A model generated the notes under the pieces. It saw nothing but the letters and a program-made list of their open reading frames with translations, did not search any database and was not told where the DNA came from. Made by a program: the position numbers and the translations under genes. From Comamonas sp. B21-038 (GTDB lineage: Bacteria > Pseudomonadota > Gammaproteobacteria > Burkholderiales > Burkholderiaceae_C): a stretch of 64,000 bases of DNA. Shown here in pieces: positions 17,793-26,490 of the stretch. The number at the start of each line of letters is the position of its first letter. Within the stretch, counting starts at the first letter, position 1. The stretch spans positions 4,464,001 through 4,528,000 of the forward strand of contig NZ_CP092462.1 of the NCBI RefSeq assembly GCF_022387135.1, read 5' to 3'.

Positions 17793-17801
17793 TTATCCAC
17801 A
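17793..17801 (+). promoter_or_regulatory. Perfect DnaA box between livK-type and ssdh genes
   Basis: TTATCCACA lies in the 81-nt gap after the binding-protein gene. A second exact copy starts at 17877, within the first codons of the next gene, 84 nt away and in the same orientation. Confidence 0.4.
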
Positions 17802-17805
17802 AGCC

Positions 17806-17834
17806 ACGCGGTCTTCTTTTCAGAAAGACCGCGT
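17806..17834 (+). terminator. Stem-loop between the binding protein and dehydrogenase genes
   Basis: ACGCGGTCTT pairs perfectly with AAGACCGCGT around a nine-base loop. Only a weak T tract follows, so it may be a leaky terminator or a 3' stabiliser. Confidence 0.5.
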
Positions 17835-17865
17835 TATGCATTCCAAACCCTTGCAGGAGCCACCG

Positions 17866-19305
17866 ATGTCCCAAGCTTATCCACAGTTGCAGCTGTTTAT
17901 CAACGGCCAATGGCTGTCCGCCGACGGCCGCAAGAGCGAGCCCGTCATCAACCCGCTGGACGAGTCCACACTGGGCCAGCTGCCCCATGCCAGCCCAGCC
18001 GATCTGCAGGCCGCCCTGCAGGCCGCCAACGCCGCGTTTGAAGGCTGGAAGCGCACCTCACCGCTGGCCCGCTCGGACATCTTGCGCAAGGCCGCCAGCC
18101 TGATCCGCGAGCGTGCCGACCACATCGCCCGTTGCATGACCCTGGAGCAGGGCAAGCCCGTGCGCGAAGCCAGGCTGGAAGTGCTGGCCGCTGCCGACAC
18201 CTACGACTGGTATGCCGAGGAGGGCCGCCGCAACTATGGCCGCCTGGTGCCGGGCAAGACCCCGACGCAGCGCATTGCCGTGCACCATGAACCGGTTGGC
18301 GTCTGCGCCGCGTTTGCGCCCTGGAACTTCCCCGCCATCACGCCCGCGCGCAAGATTGCTGGTGCCCTGGCTGCGGGCTGCACGCTGGTGCTCAAGCCCG
18401 CCGAGGAAACCCCCGCCACCGCCCAGGAGCTGGTGCGCGTGCTGCACGATGCCGGCCTGCCCGCTGGCGTGCTGAACATGGTGTTCGGCGTGCCGGCCGA
18501 GGTATCGGGCTACCTGCTCGACCAGCCCGAAGTGGCCAAGTTCTCGTTCACCGGCTCCACCGCCGTGGGCAAGATGCTGGCCTCGCATGCCGCCAAGAGC
18601 ATGAAGCGCGCCACCCTGGAGCTGGGCGGCCATGCGCCGGTCGTCGTCTGGAAGGATGCAGACATCGAGAAAGCCGCCGACGCCCTGGTCGCCGGCAAGT
18701 TCCGCAACGCCGGCCAGGTCTGCATCTCGCCCACGCGCTTTTATGTGCACCGCGATGTGTTCGACCGCTTTGTGACTGCCTTTGTCGAGCGCACCAAGAA
18801 GCTCAAGGTAGGCAATGGCCTGGACGAAAGCAGCCAGATGGGCCCGCTGGCCAATCCGCGCCGCATCGAGGCACTGACCCGCCTGATCGCCGATGCGCAA
18901 GAAAAGGGCGCCACCCTGCACACCGGCGGCAAGCGCATGCCCGGCAAGGGCTTCTTCTGGGAGCCCACCGTCATCAGCAACCTGCCCGAAGACGCCGGCC
19001 TGATGAACGAGGAGCCCTTTGGCCCCGTCGCGCTGATCAATCCCATCGCCGACATGGATGAAGCCTTGAAGCGCGCCAACCGCCTGCAATACGGCCTGGC
19101 CGCCTATGCTTTCACGCAGGACAGCGCCGTGCGCCAGCAGCTCTCCAACGGCGTGCAGACCGGCATGCTGGGCATCAACACCTTGAACATCTCCATGGCC
19201 GAGGCGCCCTTTGGCGGCGTCAAGGAAAGCGGCTGGGGCTCGGAGTGCGGTATTGAAGGGCTGCAGGCTTACTGCAATATCAAGCTGGTGAGCGAGGACC
19301 AGTAA
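17866..19305 (+). CDS. gabD: NAD(P)-dependent succinate-semialdehyde dehydrogenase family
   Basis: The 479-residue protein has the aldehyde dehydrogenase motifs: [31 protein letters not shown] (nucleotide site), [12 protein letters not shown] (general-base Glu) and [16 protein letters not shown] (catalytic Cys). Length and sequence fit the GabD subgroup, oxidising succinate semialdehyde to succinate. Related semialdehydes remain possible. I chose the ATG at 17866 because CAGGAG lies seven bases upstream; an in-frame ATG at 17836 lacks a site. A terminator follows. It stands alone, with no gabT nearby. Confidence 0.88.
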   Translation: MSQAYPQLQLFINGQWLSADGRKSEPVINPLDESTLGQLPHASPADLQAALQAANAAFEGWKRTSPLARSDILRKAASLIRERADHIARCMTLEQGKPVREARLEVLAAADTYDWYAEEGRRNYGRLVPGKTPTQRIAVHHEPVGVCAAFAPWNFPAITPARKIAGALAAGCTLVLKPAEETPATAQELVRVLHDAGLPAGVLNMVFGVPAEVSGYLLDQPEVAKFSFTGSTAVGKMLASHAAKSMKRATLELGGHAPVVVWKDADIEKAADALVAGKFRNAGQVCISPTRFYVHRDVFDRFVTAFVERTKKLKVGNGLDESSQMGPLANPRRIEALTRLIADAQEKGATLHTGGKRMPGKGFFWEPTVISNLPEDAGLMNEEPFGPVALINPIADMDEALKRANRLQYGLAAYAFTQDSAVRQQLSNGVQTGMLGINTLNISMAEAPFGGVKESGWGSECGIEGLQAYCNIKLVSEDQ

Positions 19306-19389
19306 GGCCCACCGGCCCATGGCTGGCCCCTGCTGCGGGGGGCGCCATGGAACCAAACGCCGCGCCAGGTATTCAGACAGCAGATTCGC

Positions 19390-19426
19390 CGCTGGTGTGC
19401 CTCCACACCAGCGCCTTCTGTTTTTA
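19390..19426 (+). terminator. Rho-independent terminator of the dehydrogenase gene
   Basis: GCTGGTGTG pairs with CACACCAGC across a four-base loop; TTTTTA follows eight bases later. It lies 85 nt after the stop codon and 13 nt before the TlpA gene. Confidence 0.75.
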
Positions 19427-19438
19427 ATAAATACAACG

Positions 19439-20260
19439 ATGAGCGCAAGTTTGCAGATCGGGCCGTTTTCGCTGCCCTGGGGTTTGGTCATTTTGATGCT
19501 GGCATGGCTGCTGGCCGATGTGCTGCTGGCGCGCTGGGCGCGGCAGCGGGGACTGTCCACCACGCCGCATGCCTGGCTGCTGCCGCTGTTGGCGCTGGTC
19601 GCGGCGCGGCTGGGCTTTGTGGCGCGCTATGCCGATGAGTACCTGGCGCAGCCGTTGTCGCTGTTCAATGTGCGCGATGGGGGCTGGGAGCCCTGGGCGG
19701 CCCTGGCGGTGACGGTTGTTTACGTTTGGTGGCTGTGGCTGCGCAAGAAGGCGGTGGTTCAGCCGCTGGCAGGCGCGGCGGCGCTGTTTGCGGTGCTGTG
19801 GCTGGGCGGCAATGCGCTGGTCCATCACTTCTCCTCCAGCGCCAAGGCCTTGCCGCAGCTGTCGCTGGTGGCGCTGGATGCCCAAACCCATGCGCTCGAC
19901 CAGTTCAAGGGCAAGCCCGTGGTCATCAACCTCTGGGCCAGCTGGTGTACTCCTTGTGTGCGCGAGATGCCGGCGCTGCTGGAGGCGCAAAAGCGCTACC
20001 CGCAGGCGCAGTTTCTGTGGGTGAACCAGCAGGAAGCACCCGAGGTGGTGCTCAAGGCCGCACGCGGCTTTGGCCTGCCCGATGGCCAGGTGCTGCTGGA
20101 CCCGCGCAACAGCATGGGCGAGGTGGCCGGCAGCCGTGCGCTGCCCACCACCCTGTTTTATGACGCGAACGGCCAGCTGCAGGGCCAGCGCGTGGGCGAG
20201 CTGTCGGGAGCCAGCCTGAACGACTTCATGCAGAAGATCGTGCCGGCTACGACGCTGTAG
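19439..20260 (+). CDS. TlpA-type thioredoxin-fold protein with an Lgt-like N-terminal membrane domain
   Basis: The 273-residue protein has two parts. Residues 1-130 form four or so membrane helices that resemble the first half of prolipoprotein diacylglyceryl transferase. [39 protein letters not shown] and [13 protein letters not shown] match the Lgt pattern, but the catalytic histidine loop and the second half of Lgt are absent. Residues 140-270 are a TlpA/DsbE thioredoxin domain with [13 protein letters not shown] (redox CxxC). It should be a membrane-anchored periplasmic thiol oxidoreductase. Its end overlaps the convergent ligase gene by 14 nt. Confidence 0.85.
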   Translation: MSASLQIGPFSLPWGLVILMLAWLLADVLLARWARQRGLSTTPHAWLLPLLALVAARLGFVARYADEYLAQPLSLFNVRDGGWEPWAALAVTVVYVWWLWLRKKAVVQPLAGAAALFAVLWLGGNALVHHFSSSAKALPQLSLVALDAQTHALDQFKGKPVVINLWASWCTPCVREMPALLEAQKRYPQAQFLWVNQQEAPEVVLKAARGFGLPDGQVLLDPRNSMGEVAGSRALPTTLFYDANGQLQGQRVGELSGASLNDFMQKIVPATTL

Positions 20261-21788
20261 CGCTTGCGGGCGCTGCAGCAGCCTGCTCGGCCTCCAGCCG
20301 GGCCTGCAGCTCGCGCTTCATCACCTTGCCATTGGCATTCACCGGCAGCTCATCGATGGCGATGATGCGTGCCGGCCGCTTGTAGGGCGCCAGGTGCTCG
20401 CGCAAATGCGCTTGCAAGGCATCCAGGTCGGGTGGATGGCGGGCATCCTGCACCACAAAGGCGACCACGGCCTCATTGCCATCGGCCTCCTTCTGACCCA
20501 CGACGGCGGCGCGCTGGATACCGGGGAAGCTGCCCAGCGCATGCTCGACCTCGCTGGGGTAGACGTTGAAGCCCGAGCGGATGATCATCTCCTTGAGGCG
20601 GCCGACGACGAACAGCGCGCCATCGGCATGCAGCTCGCCCAGGTCGCCGGTGGCATACCAGCCGCCTTCGCGCAAGACAGCGGTGGTGGCCTCGGGATCA
20701 CGGAAGTAGCCGGGCATCAGACCGGTGCCACGCACCCAGATCTCGCCCCGCTCGCCGGTCGGCAGCGGCCGGCCGCTGTGCGGATCGACGATCTGCAGCT
20801 CCGCGCCGTCGATGCAGTAGCCCGCGCTGGTGTCGCTGCGGGCTTCGTCGATGCGCGTCAGGTGCAGCGAGCCAGCGTATTCGCTCATCGCATAGCCGTG
20901 GTGCAGGGTCTGGCCAAACAGCGCCTCGACCTTGGTCTTCAGCGCCAGATCGAGCGGGCCGGCGCCGGTATAGAGGTAGCGCAGATGCGGTGCCGCCGGT
21001 TGGCGGATGCCATGCTGCTCGCAGTACTGCAGCAGGCGCGCAAACAGGGTGGGTGGGCCTTGCAGTTGGGTGATGCCATGGTGGGCCAGCGCGTCCAGCA
21101 GATCAGCGGGCTCGAACTGGCTGCGCATCTCCAGCGCAGCGCCGGCCGACAGCGAGGCCAGCAGCACGGTGCCCAGACCGAAGATATGGGTCATAGGCAC
21201 AAAGGCATAGACCTTGTCAGCAGGCCCCAGCCGGCGCGACTGGGCCGAGACCCGGGCAAAGTGCGCCACACCGCGCTGGCTCATCAGCACGCCCTTGGGG
21301 GTGCCGGTGGTGCCGGAGGTGAAGATGATGGCGGCCACCGGATTGCCATCCGGCTCGGGCTCGGCGCGCGCATCGGCACGCACTGCCGTGTGGGCCAGGC
21401 CCGGCACGCAGGACGGGCGGGTGCCATAGCGCTCGGCATGCGCTGCGGCGGCCTTGGAGACGCGGTCGGTGAAGTACACCACCCGCGCGTCGGCCTTGTC
21501 TGCAAAGCCGCGCACCTCGCCGGGCGCCATGCGGGCATTGACGCCGCAGGCCCAGGCGCCGACGCGGCTGCAGGCCAGCAGCAGCGCGGCATGCTCGGGG
21601 CAGTTCTCGGCGACCACCAGCACGCGGTCGCCGCTGCGCACCTGTAGCGCGCGCAGCTCCGCCTCCAGCGCATCGACCAGGCGGCCCAGGTCGGCATAGC
21701 TCAGGGTGCGATCGGGCAGGTAGATAAAGGGCCGGTCAGGGGCCTCCTGCAGCCAGCGGTCCAGAAACTGGTGAATGCGAAATTCCAT
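20247..21788 (-). CDS. Class I adenylate-forming acyl-CoA ligase
   Basis: The 513-residue protein has the AMP-binding signatures: [18 protein letters not shown] (P-loop), [10 protein letters not shown] (A5), [13 protein letters not shown] (A7) and [14 protein letters not shown] (hinge), ending with NGKVMKREL, where the Lys is the adenylation lysine. It activates a carboxylic acid with ATP and CoA. The acid is unknown. The ATG at 21788 ([12 protein letters not shown]) is 11 nt after the Bug gene, making it the last gene of the operon starting at 27405. It may load the substrate that the upstream enzymes then degrade. Confidence 0.92.
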   Translation of the reverse strand: MEFRIHQFLDRWLQEAPDRPFIYLPDRTLSYADLGRLVDALEAELRALQVRSGDRVLVVAENCPEHAALLLACSRVGAWACGVNARMAPGEVRGFADKADARVVYFTDRVSKAAAAHAERYGTRPSCVPGLAHTAVRADARAEPEPDGNPVAAIIFTSGTTGTPKGVLMSQRGVAHFARVSAQSRRLGPADKVYAFVPMTHIFGLGTVLLASLSAGAALEMRSQFEPADLLDALAHHGITQLQGPPTLFARLLQYCEQHGIRQPAAPHLRYLYTGAGPLDLALKTKVEALFGQTLHHGYAMSEYAGSLHLTRIDEARSDTSAGYCIDGAELQIVDPHSGRPLPTGERGEIWVRGTGLMPGYFRDPEATTAVLREGGWYATGDLGELHADGALFVVGRLKEMIIRSGFNVYPSEVEHALGSFPGIQRAAVVGQKEADGNEAVVAFVVQDARHPPDLDALQAHLREHLAPYKRPARIIAIDELPVNANGKVMKRELQARLEAEQAAAAPASATAS

Positions 21789-21799
21789 CTTGGGTCCTG

Positions 21800-22789
21800 T
21801 CAGTCCACCACAATGCCCTGGGTCACGGTGGACCACATCTGGCGTTCCTTCGCGGCGCGCTCGACGAGGGTCTGGGGGCTGCCCGTCCATTCGTCGTAGC
21901 CCAGCTCCTTGTACTTGGCCTTCAGCTCGGGCTGGGCCAGCGCGGCATTGATGGCCTTGTTCAGGCGCATCTGCAGCTCGGGCGCCATGCCCTTGGGACC
22001 GTAGACGGCATACCAGCCGCCCACATCAAAGCCCTTGAGGCCGTCGATGCCGCTTTCGGCAAAGGTCGGCACATCGGGCAGCGCCGGGTTGCGCTGGGGC
22101 GAGGTCACGGCAATCGGGGTCACCTTCTTGCTGTGGATGTAGGTGCCCGCCGTGCTGATGATGTCCATCATCATGTTGATCTGGCCGCCCATCACATCGG
22201 TCATCGCCGGTGCATTGCCCCGGTAGGGCACATGGTTCAGCTCGATGCCGCTGCGCTTGGCAAACAGCAGGGTGCCCAGATGGTTGGAGCCGCCCACGCC
22301 GGCCGATGCATAGCTGAGCTTGCCCGGGTTGGCCTTGGCATAGTCCACCAGCGCCTTCGTGGTCTTGAAAGGCTCGTTGTTGTTCGCCACCAGCACGTTG
22401 TAGTAGCTCAGTACCGGTGCGATCGGGGTCAGGTCCTTGGCCGGGTCGAACTGCATCTTGCGCATCACATTGGGGCTGATGGTGATCGTGGGGCTGGCGG
22501 CAAACCACAGGGTCAGGCCATCGGGGTTGGCACGCGAGGTTTCGTTGCCCGCCAGGGTGGCGTTGGCACCGGTCTTGTTGTCGACCACGACGGTGCTGCC
22601 CAGCTCCTTGGACAGCGCGATGGACAGCAGGCGTGCGCCCTGGTCCACGGGGCCGCCGGCCGAGTAGCCGACGATGAGGCGCACCGGTGCGCCTGAACCC
22701 AGGCCCCCTTGGGCATGGACAGAGGCGCAGAGGCTGAGGGCGGCGGCGGCCGTGGCAGCCAGCAGGCGGCGGCGGTGGATGAGGGTCAT
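21800..22789 (-). CDS. Bug-family (TctC-like) periplasmic solute-binding protein
   Basis: The 329-residue protein has a signal peptide (RRRLLAATAAAALSLCASVHA) and the Bug core VRLIVGYSAGGPVDQGARLL, with the loop that contacts carboxylate ligands, followed by NKTGANATLAGNE. Bug proteins deliver carboxylated solutes to tripartite tricarboxylate transporters or act as sensors. No TctA/TctB genes are present in the window. Its place between the thiolase and ligase genes suggests that its ligand is the substrate of this operon. The ATG at 22789 was chosen because the signal peptide starts there. Confidence 0.93.
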   Translation of the reverse strand: MTLIHRRRLLAATAAAALSLCASVHAQGGLGSGAPVRLIVGYSAGGPVDQGARLLSIALSKELGSTVVVDNKTGANATLAGNETSRANPDGLTLWFAASPTITISPNVMRKMQFDPAKDLTPIAPVLSYYNVLVANNNEPFKTTKALVDYAKANPGKLSYASAGVGGSNHLGTLLFAKRSGIELNHVPYRGNAPAMTDVMGGQINMMMDIISTAGTYIHSKKVTPIAVTSPQRNPALPDVPTFAESGIDGLKGFDVGGWYAVYGPKGMAPELQMRLNKAINAALAQPELKAKYKELGYDEWTGSPQTLVERAAKERQMWSTVTQGIVVD

Positions 22790-22832
22790 GTCTTGTCTCC
22801 TGGTTTTTGTAAGCGGTGGGGAGGGCGGGCGC

Positions 22833-24029
22833 TCAGTAGCGCTCGAACACGGCGGCAATGCCCTGGCCGCCGCCGATGCACATGGTCTCCAGGCCATAGC
22901 GGCCCTTGCGGCGTTCCAGCTCATGCAGCAAGGTGGCCAGAATGCGCACGCCGGTGGCACCAATCGGGTGGCCCAGCGAGATGCCTGAGCCGTTCACATT
23001 CAGGCGCTCGGCATCGTTCCATTCCAGGCCCTGCAGCACGGCCAGCACCTGGCAGGCAAAGGCCTCATTGATCTCGACCAGGTCCATGTCGTTCATCGTC
23101 AGGCCCAGCTTGCCCAGCAGCTTCTTGACGGCCGGCACCGGGCCAATGCCCATGCGCGAGGGCTCGCAGCCGGCGGCGGCCCAGCCGACCAGGCTGGCCA
23201 TCGGCGTCAGGCCCAGCTCCTGGAGCTTGTCTTCGGCCACGATCAGGCAGGCGGCCGAGGCATCGTTTTGCTGGCTGGCATTGCCGGCGCTGACGGTGCC
23301 ACCCTTCATCAACGCGCGCAGCTTGCCCAGCGAATCCATCGTGGCATCGGCGCGGAAGCCTTCGTCGCGGCTGAACAGGGTCGCCTCGCCCTTTTTCTGC
23401 GGCACGCTGACGGGCACCACCTCGGCATCAAAGCGGCCGGCCTGCCAGGCGGCGGCAGCGCGCTGGTGGCTGCGCAGCGCAAAGGCATCGGCCTCTTCGC
23501 GGCTGATGCCGTAGTCACGCGCCAGGTTCTCGGCGGTCTCGATCATGCCGGAGATGACGCCAAAGCGCTCCACCGGTTGCGAGCGCTCGCGGCCCCGGTC
23601 CAGGCGGTCATACATGGTGACGCTGCCTGCCCGCTTGCCCCAGCGCATGTCGGTGGTGTAGTACTCGATATTGCTCATGCTCTCCACCCCGCCGGCGATC
23701 ACCACGTCGGCGGCGCCGCTTTGCACCATCATGCAAGCGGTAACCACGGCCTGCAGGCCGCCACCGCAGCGGCGGTCAAGCTGCATGCCTGGCACTTCCA
23801 CCGGCAGGCCGGCCTGCAGCGCGGCCCAGCGGCCCACGCAAGGCGTTTCGCTGCTGGCATAGGACTGGGCAAACACCACATCGTCGATGCGGCTGGGGTC
23901 GATGCCGCTGCGCTCGACCACGGCACGCACGGTGGTGGCGGCCAGGTCCTCGACCGAGACGGGGCGCAGGCTGCCTCCGTAGGTGCCCACCGGGGTTCGC
24001 AAAGGGGTGACGATGGCGGCTTTACGCAT
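22833..24029 (-). CDS. Acetyl-CoA C-acyltransferase (degradative thiolase)
   Basis: The 398-residue protein has a complete thiolase active site: LDRRCGGGLQAV with nucleophilic Cys88, NEAFACQVLAV, GHPIGATGVRI (His) and MCIGGGQGIA (second Cys). It should cleave 3-oxoacyl-CoA with CoA to acetyl- or propionyl-CoA, the last step of the beta-oxidation spiral encoded in this operon. It follows the CoA-transferase-like gene by 25 nt. Unlike the thiolase-fold gene at 14746, no catalytic residue is missing. Confidence 0.95.
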   Translation of the reverse strand: MRKAAIVTPLRTPVGTYGGSLRPVSVEDLAATTVRAVVERSGIDPSRIDDVVFAQSYASSETPCVGRWAALQAGLPVEVPGMQLDRRCGGGLQAVVTACMMVQSGAADVVIAGGVESMSNIEYYTTDMRWGKRAGSVTMYDRLDRGRERSQPVERFGVISGMIETAENLARDYGISREEADAFALRSHQRAAAAWQAGRFDAEVVPVSVPQKKGEATLFSRDEGFRADATMDSLGKLRALMKGGTVSAGNASQQNDASAACLIVAEDKLQELGLTPMASLVGWAAAGCEPSRMGIGPVPAVKKLLGKLGLTMNDMDLVEINEAFACQVLAVLQGLEWNDAERLNVNGSGISLGHPIGATGVRILATLLHELERRKGRYGLETMCIGGGQGIAAVFERY

Positions 24030-24054
24030 GGCTTTCTCTCCAGAAAAATAGGGG

Positions 24055-25323
24055 TCAATTCAGGTGCTGGCGCGCTTGGGCCGCCAGCAGGTCTCGGTGT
24101 TCAGGTGCGGCAATGGCCAGCATCGCGCGCAGGCGCTGGCCCAGGCTCAGGCCGCGCAGGTCGGCAATGCCGTGTTCGGTGACGATCAGGCCGGCATCGG
24201 CGCGCGGTGTGGAGACCGGGCCGGACAGCTGCGCGACGATGCGCGACTGGCCTCTGGCGGTGGCGGGCAGCGCGACAATCGGCAGGCCGCCATCGCAGGC
24301 GGCAGCGGCACGCAGGAAATCCATCGCGCCACCGACGGCGCCCAGGTATTGGCCTGCCACCACCTCGGCATTGATCTGGCCGGTCAGGTCCACCTCGATC
24401 GCCGAGTTGATCGCGGTGAGCCGGTGGGTCCGGCCCAGCACCTGGGCGTTGTGGGTGTAGTCGGTGCCGGCAATGCGCAACGCAGGGTTGTTATGCGCCC
24501 AGCGCCGCGTGCGGGCACTGCCCATCAGCAGGCCGGTGACGCTGGTGCCCGCATCGATGCCTTTGCGTGCATTGGTGATGACGCCAGCCTCGACCAGGTC
24601 GGCCACGCGGTCGCCGATGGTGCCGCTGTGCACGCCCAGGTCGCGGTGGCCTTGCAGCGCCTGCAGCACCGCATCGGGCAGGTTGCCAATGCCCAGCTGC
24701 AAGGTGGCGCCGTCTTCCACGCGGCTGGCGATCAGCTGCGCAATCGCCTCTTCAGCGGGGCCAATTTTGCCGGCGGGCACATCGACCACAGCCTGGTCGC
24801 TCTGCACCCAGGCATCGACATCGGCCAGGCGCAGGCTGGCGCCCGCGACCCAGGGCACATCGGCGTTCACCTCGGCGATCACGCAGCGCGCATGGCGCAT
24901 GGCAGTGACCAAATAGTCATGGGCCAGGCCCAGGCTGCAGTCGCCATCGGCATTGGGCGGTGATACCTGGACGAACACCACATCGACGGCAATGCGGCGG
25001 CTGGCGATCAGCTGCGGAATCTGCGAGTAGTGGCAGGGAATTGGATCGAGCACACCGGCCATGCCCAGGGCGCGGTGCGCGCCACCGGCGGCGTAGCCGC
25101 GCATGTCGATGGCATCGGCATGCGCGGGCTGCAAGGTGTTGGCGCCGCCAATGCCCAGAAAGACGCTGGTGCGCGCAAAGCGCTGGCGCTGGGCCACATA
25201 GGCCTGGATCAGCGACAGCGGCTCGGCGGCCGACTGGCCCCAGACGATGCTGTCGCCAGCGCGGATGAACTGCGCCAGATCCAGATCCGCCAGCGCCATC
25301 TGCCGGCCTTGGGCCATGCTCAT
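24055..25323 (-). CDS. Acetyl-CoA hydrolase/transferase (4-hydroxybutyrate CoA-transferase-like), active-site Glu not seen
   Basis: The 422-residue protein follows the short CoA-transferase family, with N-terminal GDSIVWGQSAAEPLSLI, LQLGIGNLPDAVLQAL, and C-terminal TARGQSRIV with VTEHGIADLRGLSLGQRLRA. In 4-hydroxybutyrate CoA-transferases the loop after LGxH carries the catalytic Glu (HTEM-type). Here it reads LGVHSGTIGDRVADL, so the Glu is missing from its usual place. It may be a hydrolase or a transferase with altered chemistry. It overlaps the hydratase stop by 4 nt (ATGA) and is translationally coupled. Confidence 0.85.
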   Translation of the reverse strand: MSMAQGRQMALADLDLAQFIRAGDSIVWGQSAAEPLSLIQAYVAQRQRFARTSVFLGIGGANTLQPAHADAIDMRGYAAGGAHRALGMAGVLDPIPCHYSQIPQLIASRRIAVDVVFVQVSPPNADGDCSLGLAHDYLVTAMRHARCVIAEVNADVPWVAGASLRLADVDAWVQSDQAVVDVPAGKIGPAEEAIAQLIASRVEDGATLQLGIGNLPDAVLQALQGHRDLGVHSGTIGDRVADLVEAGVITNARKGIDAGTSVTGLLMGSARTRRWAHNNPALRIAGTDYTHNAQVLGRTHRLTAINSAIEVDLTGQINAEVVAGQYLGAVGGAMDFLRAAAACDGGLPIVALPATARGQSRIVAQLSGPVSTPRADAGLIVTEHGIADLRGLSLGQRLRAMLAIAAPEHRDLLAAQARQHLN

Positions 25324-26213
25324 AGCTGTGCGGGAGCCAGGCTGGCATTGCCATGGCTGAGCACGACAATGCCGCGCTCGACCACCAGCGCGCGGAACTG
25401 CAGCGCATCGCCGGCCTGCCAGACCTCGGTGCGCAAGGTCTCGCCCGGAAAGACCGGCGACGAAAAGCGCGCATGCATGCTGCGCAGCAGGCTGGCATCG
25501 CCGTTGCAGGCCGTCATCACCAGCGCATGGCAGACCATGCCGTAGGTGGCCAGGCCGTGCAGGATGGGCTTGTCAAAGCCTGCCGCCTGCGCCACCTGGG
25601 GATCGGCATGCAGCGGGTTGTAGTCGCCCATCAGGCGGTAGAGCAGGGCGGCCTCGGGGCGGATGGTGTGGGTATAGGTCCAGCGCGGTGCCGTATCGGG
25701 CGTGGGCGCCAGCGCCGGCAGCGAGTCATCGCTGGGCTGGCCGCCCAGCGCTTCGCTGTAGCCGCCATCGCCCCGGCAGAACGTGACCTGCTCCAGGGTG
25801 GCATAGCGCGTGCCGTCTTCGCCTTCCAGGCTGCGTTCGCTGACCACAATCGCGCCCTTGCCCGCGCCCTTGTCGATCACCCGCGTGACCTTGGTCTTGC
25901 CCACCACCTTGGCCCCCACCGGCAGCGGCTGGTGGATGGTGGTGCGCTGCTCGCCATGCACCAGCTTGACCCAGTCAATCCCCGTGTCCGCCTCCTTGGC
26001 CCAGAAGCCCGGATAGCCCAGCACCGAGCTCATTGTCGGCAGCGCCTGCAGCGGCTGCGCCATGCCCTCGTAGACCAGCGGCAGATTGCGCGTATCGAGC
26101 GGATCATTGCCCACCCCCAGACTGAGCGCATACAGCATCGTGTCGCGCTGCGAATAATCCTGGTGCACCGGCGCAAACGGCCGGGCCTTGAGTTGCTGGT
26201 AGTTGATCGTCAT
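25320..26213 (-). CDS. Hydratase 2 (MaoC/MFE-2 type) enoyl-CoA hydratase
   Basis: The 297-residue protein is a double-hotdog hydratase. The C-terminal half has the hydratase 2 motif YRLMGDYNPLHADP with Asp197 and His202, then AGFDKPILHGLATYG. It makes (R)-3-hydroxyacyl-CoA from trans-2-enoyl-CoA. The length and two-hotdog layout match the hydratase part of eukaryotic peroxisomal MFE-2. The SDR upstream matches the dehydrogenase part, so the two genes look like a split MFE-2. The ATG at 26213 starts MTINYQQLKARPFAP. Confidence 0.93.
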   Translation of the reverse strand: MTINYQQLKARPFAPVHQDYSQRDTMLYALSLGVGNDPLDTRNLPLVYEGMAQPLQALPTMSSVLGYPGFWAKEADTGIDWVKLVHGEQRTTIHQPLPVGAKVVGKTKVTRVIDKGAGKGAIVVSERSLEGEDGTRYATLEQVTFCRGDGGYSEALGGQPSDDSLPALAPTPDTAPRWTYTHTIRPEAALLYRLMGDYNPLHADPQVAQAAGFDKPILHGLATYGMVCHALVMTACNGDASLLRSMHARFSSPVFPGETLRTEVWQAGDALQFRALVVERGIVVLSHGNASLAPAQL

Positions 26214-26428
26214 GGTCGTTGTCTCTGGGGTTGTTGTGGTGCGGCGTAGTGCACTGCTTGTTGGGTGTTTTGCGAGGCCACCGGGGGACCTCCTTGAAAC
26301 GGTCAGAGCACACCCATCGAGCTTCGTTGTTCGAGAATCAAGACGCCCACTGTGCACTGCGCGTAAAAACTGGCGCTACCGTACTAACTGGCACCGACGA
26401 AGGGCCGCTCCCGCCCGGAGGGTGCCGT

Positions 26429-26475
26429 CCCCCTTCCCACGCGAAGCGTGAGAGAAGGGGGAAGCCGCGCAGCGG
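26429..26475. repeat. Nested palindromic intergenic repeat
   Basis: CCCCCTTC pairs with GAAGGGGG (26429-26436 / 26454-26461) and encloses a second hairpin, CACGC-GAA-GCGTG. It is followed by the perfect palindrome GCCGCGCAGCGGC (26463-26475). It lies just after the SDR stop on the minus strand, within the 277-nt gap before the hydratase gene. It may act as a terminator or mRNA-stabilising element. From memory, similar sequences recur between comamonad genes. Confidence 0.6.
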
Positions 26476-26490
26476 CTCAGGGGGATGCTC

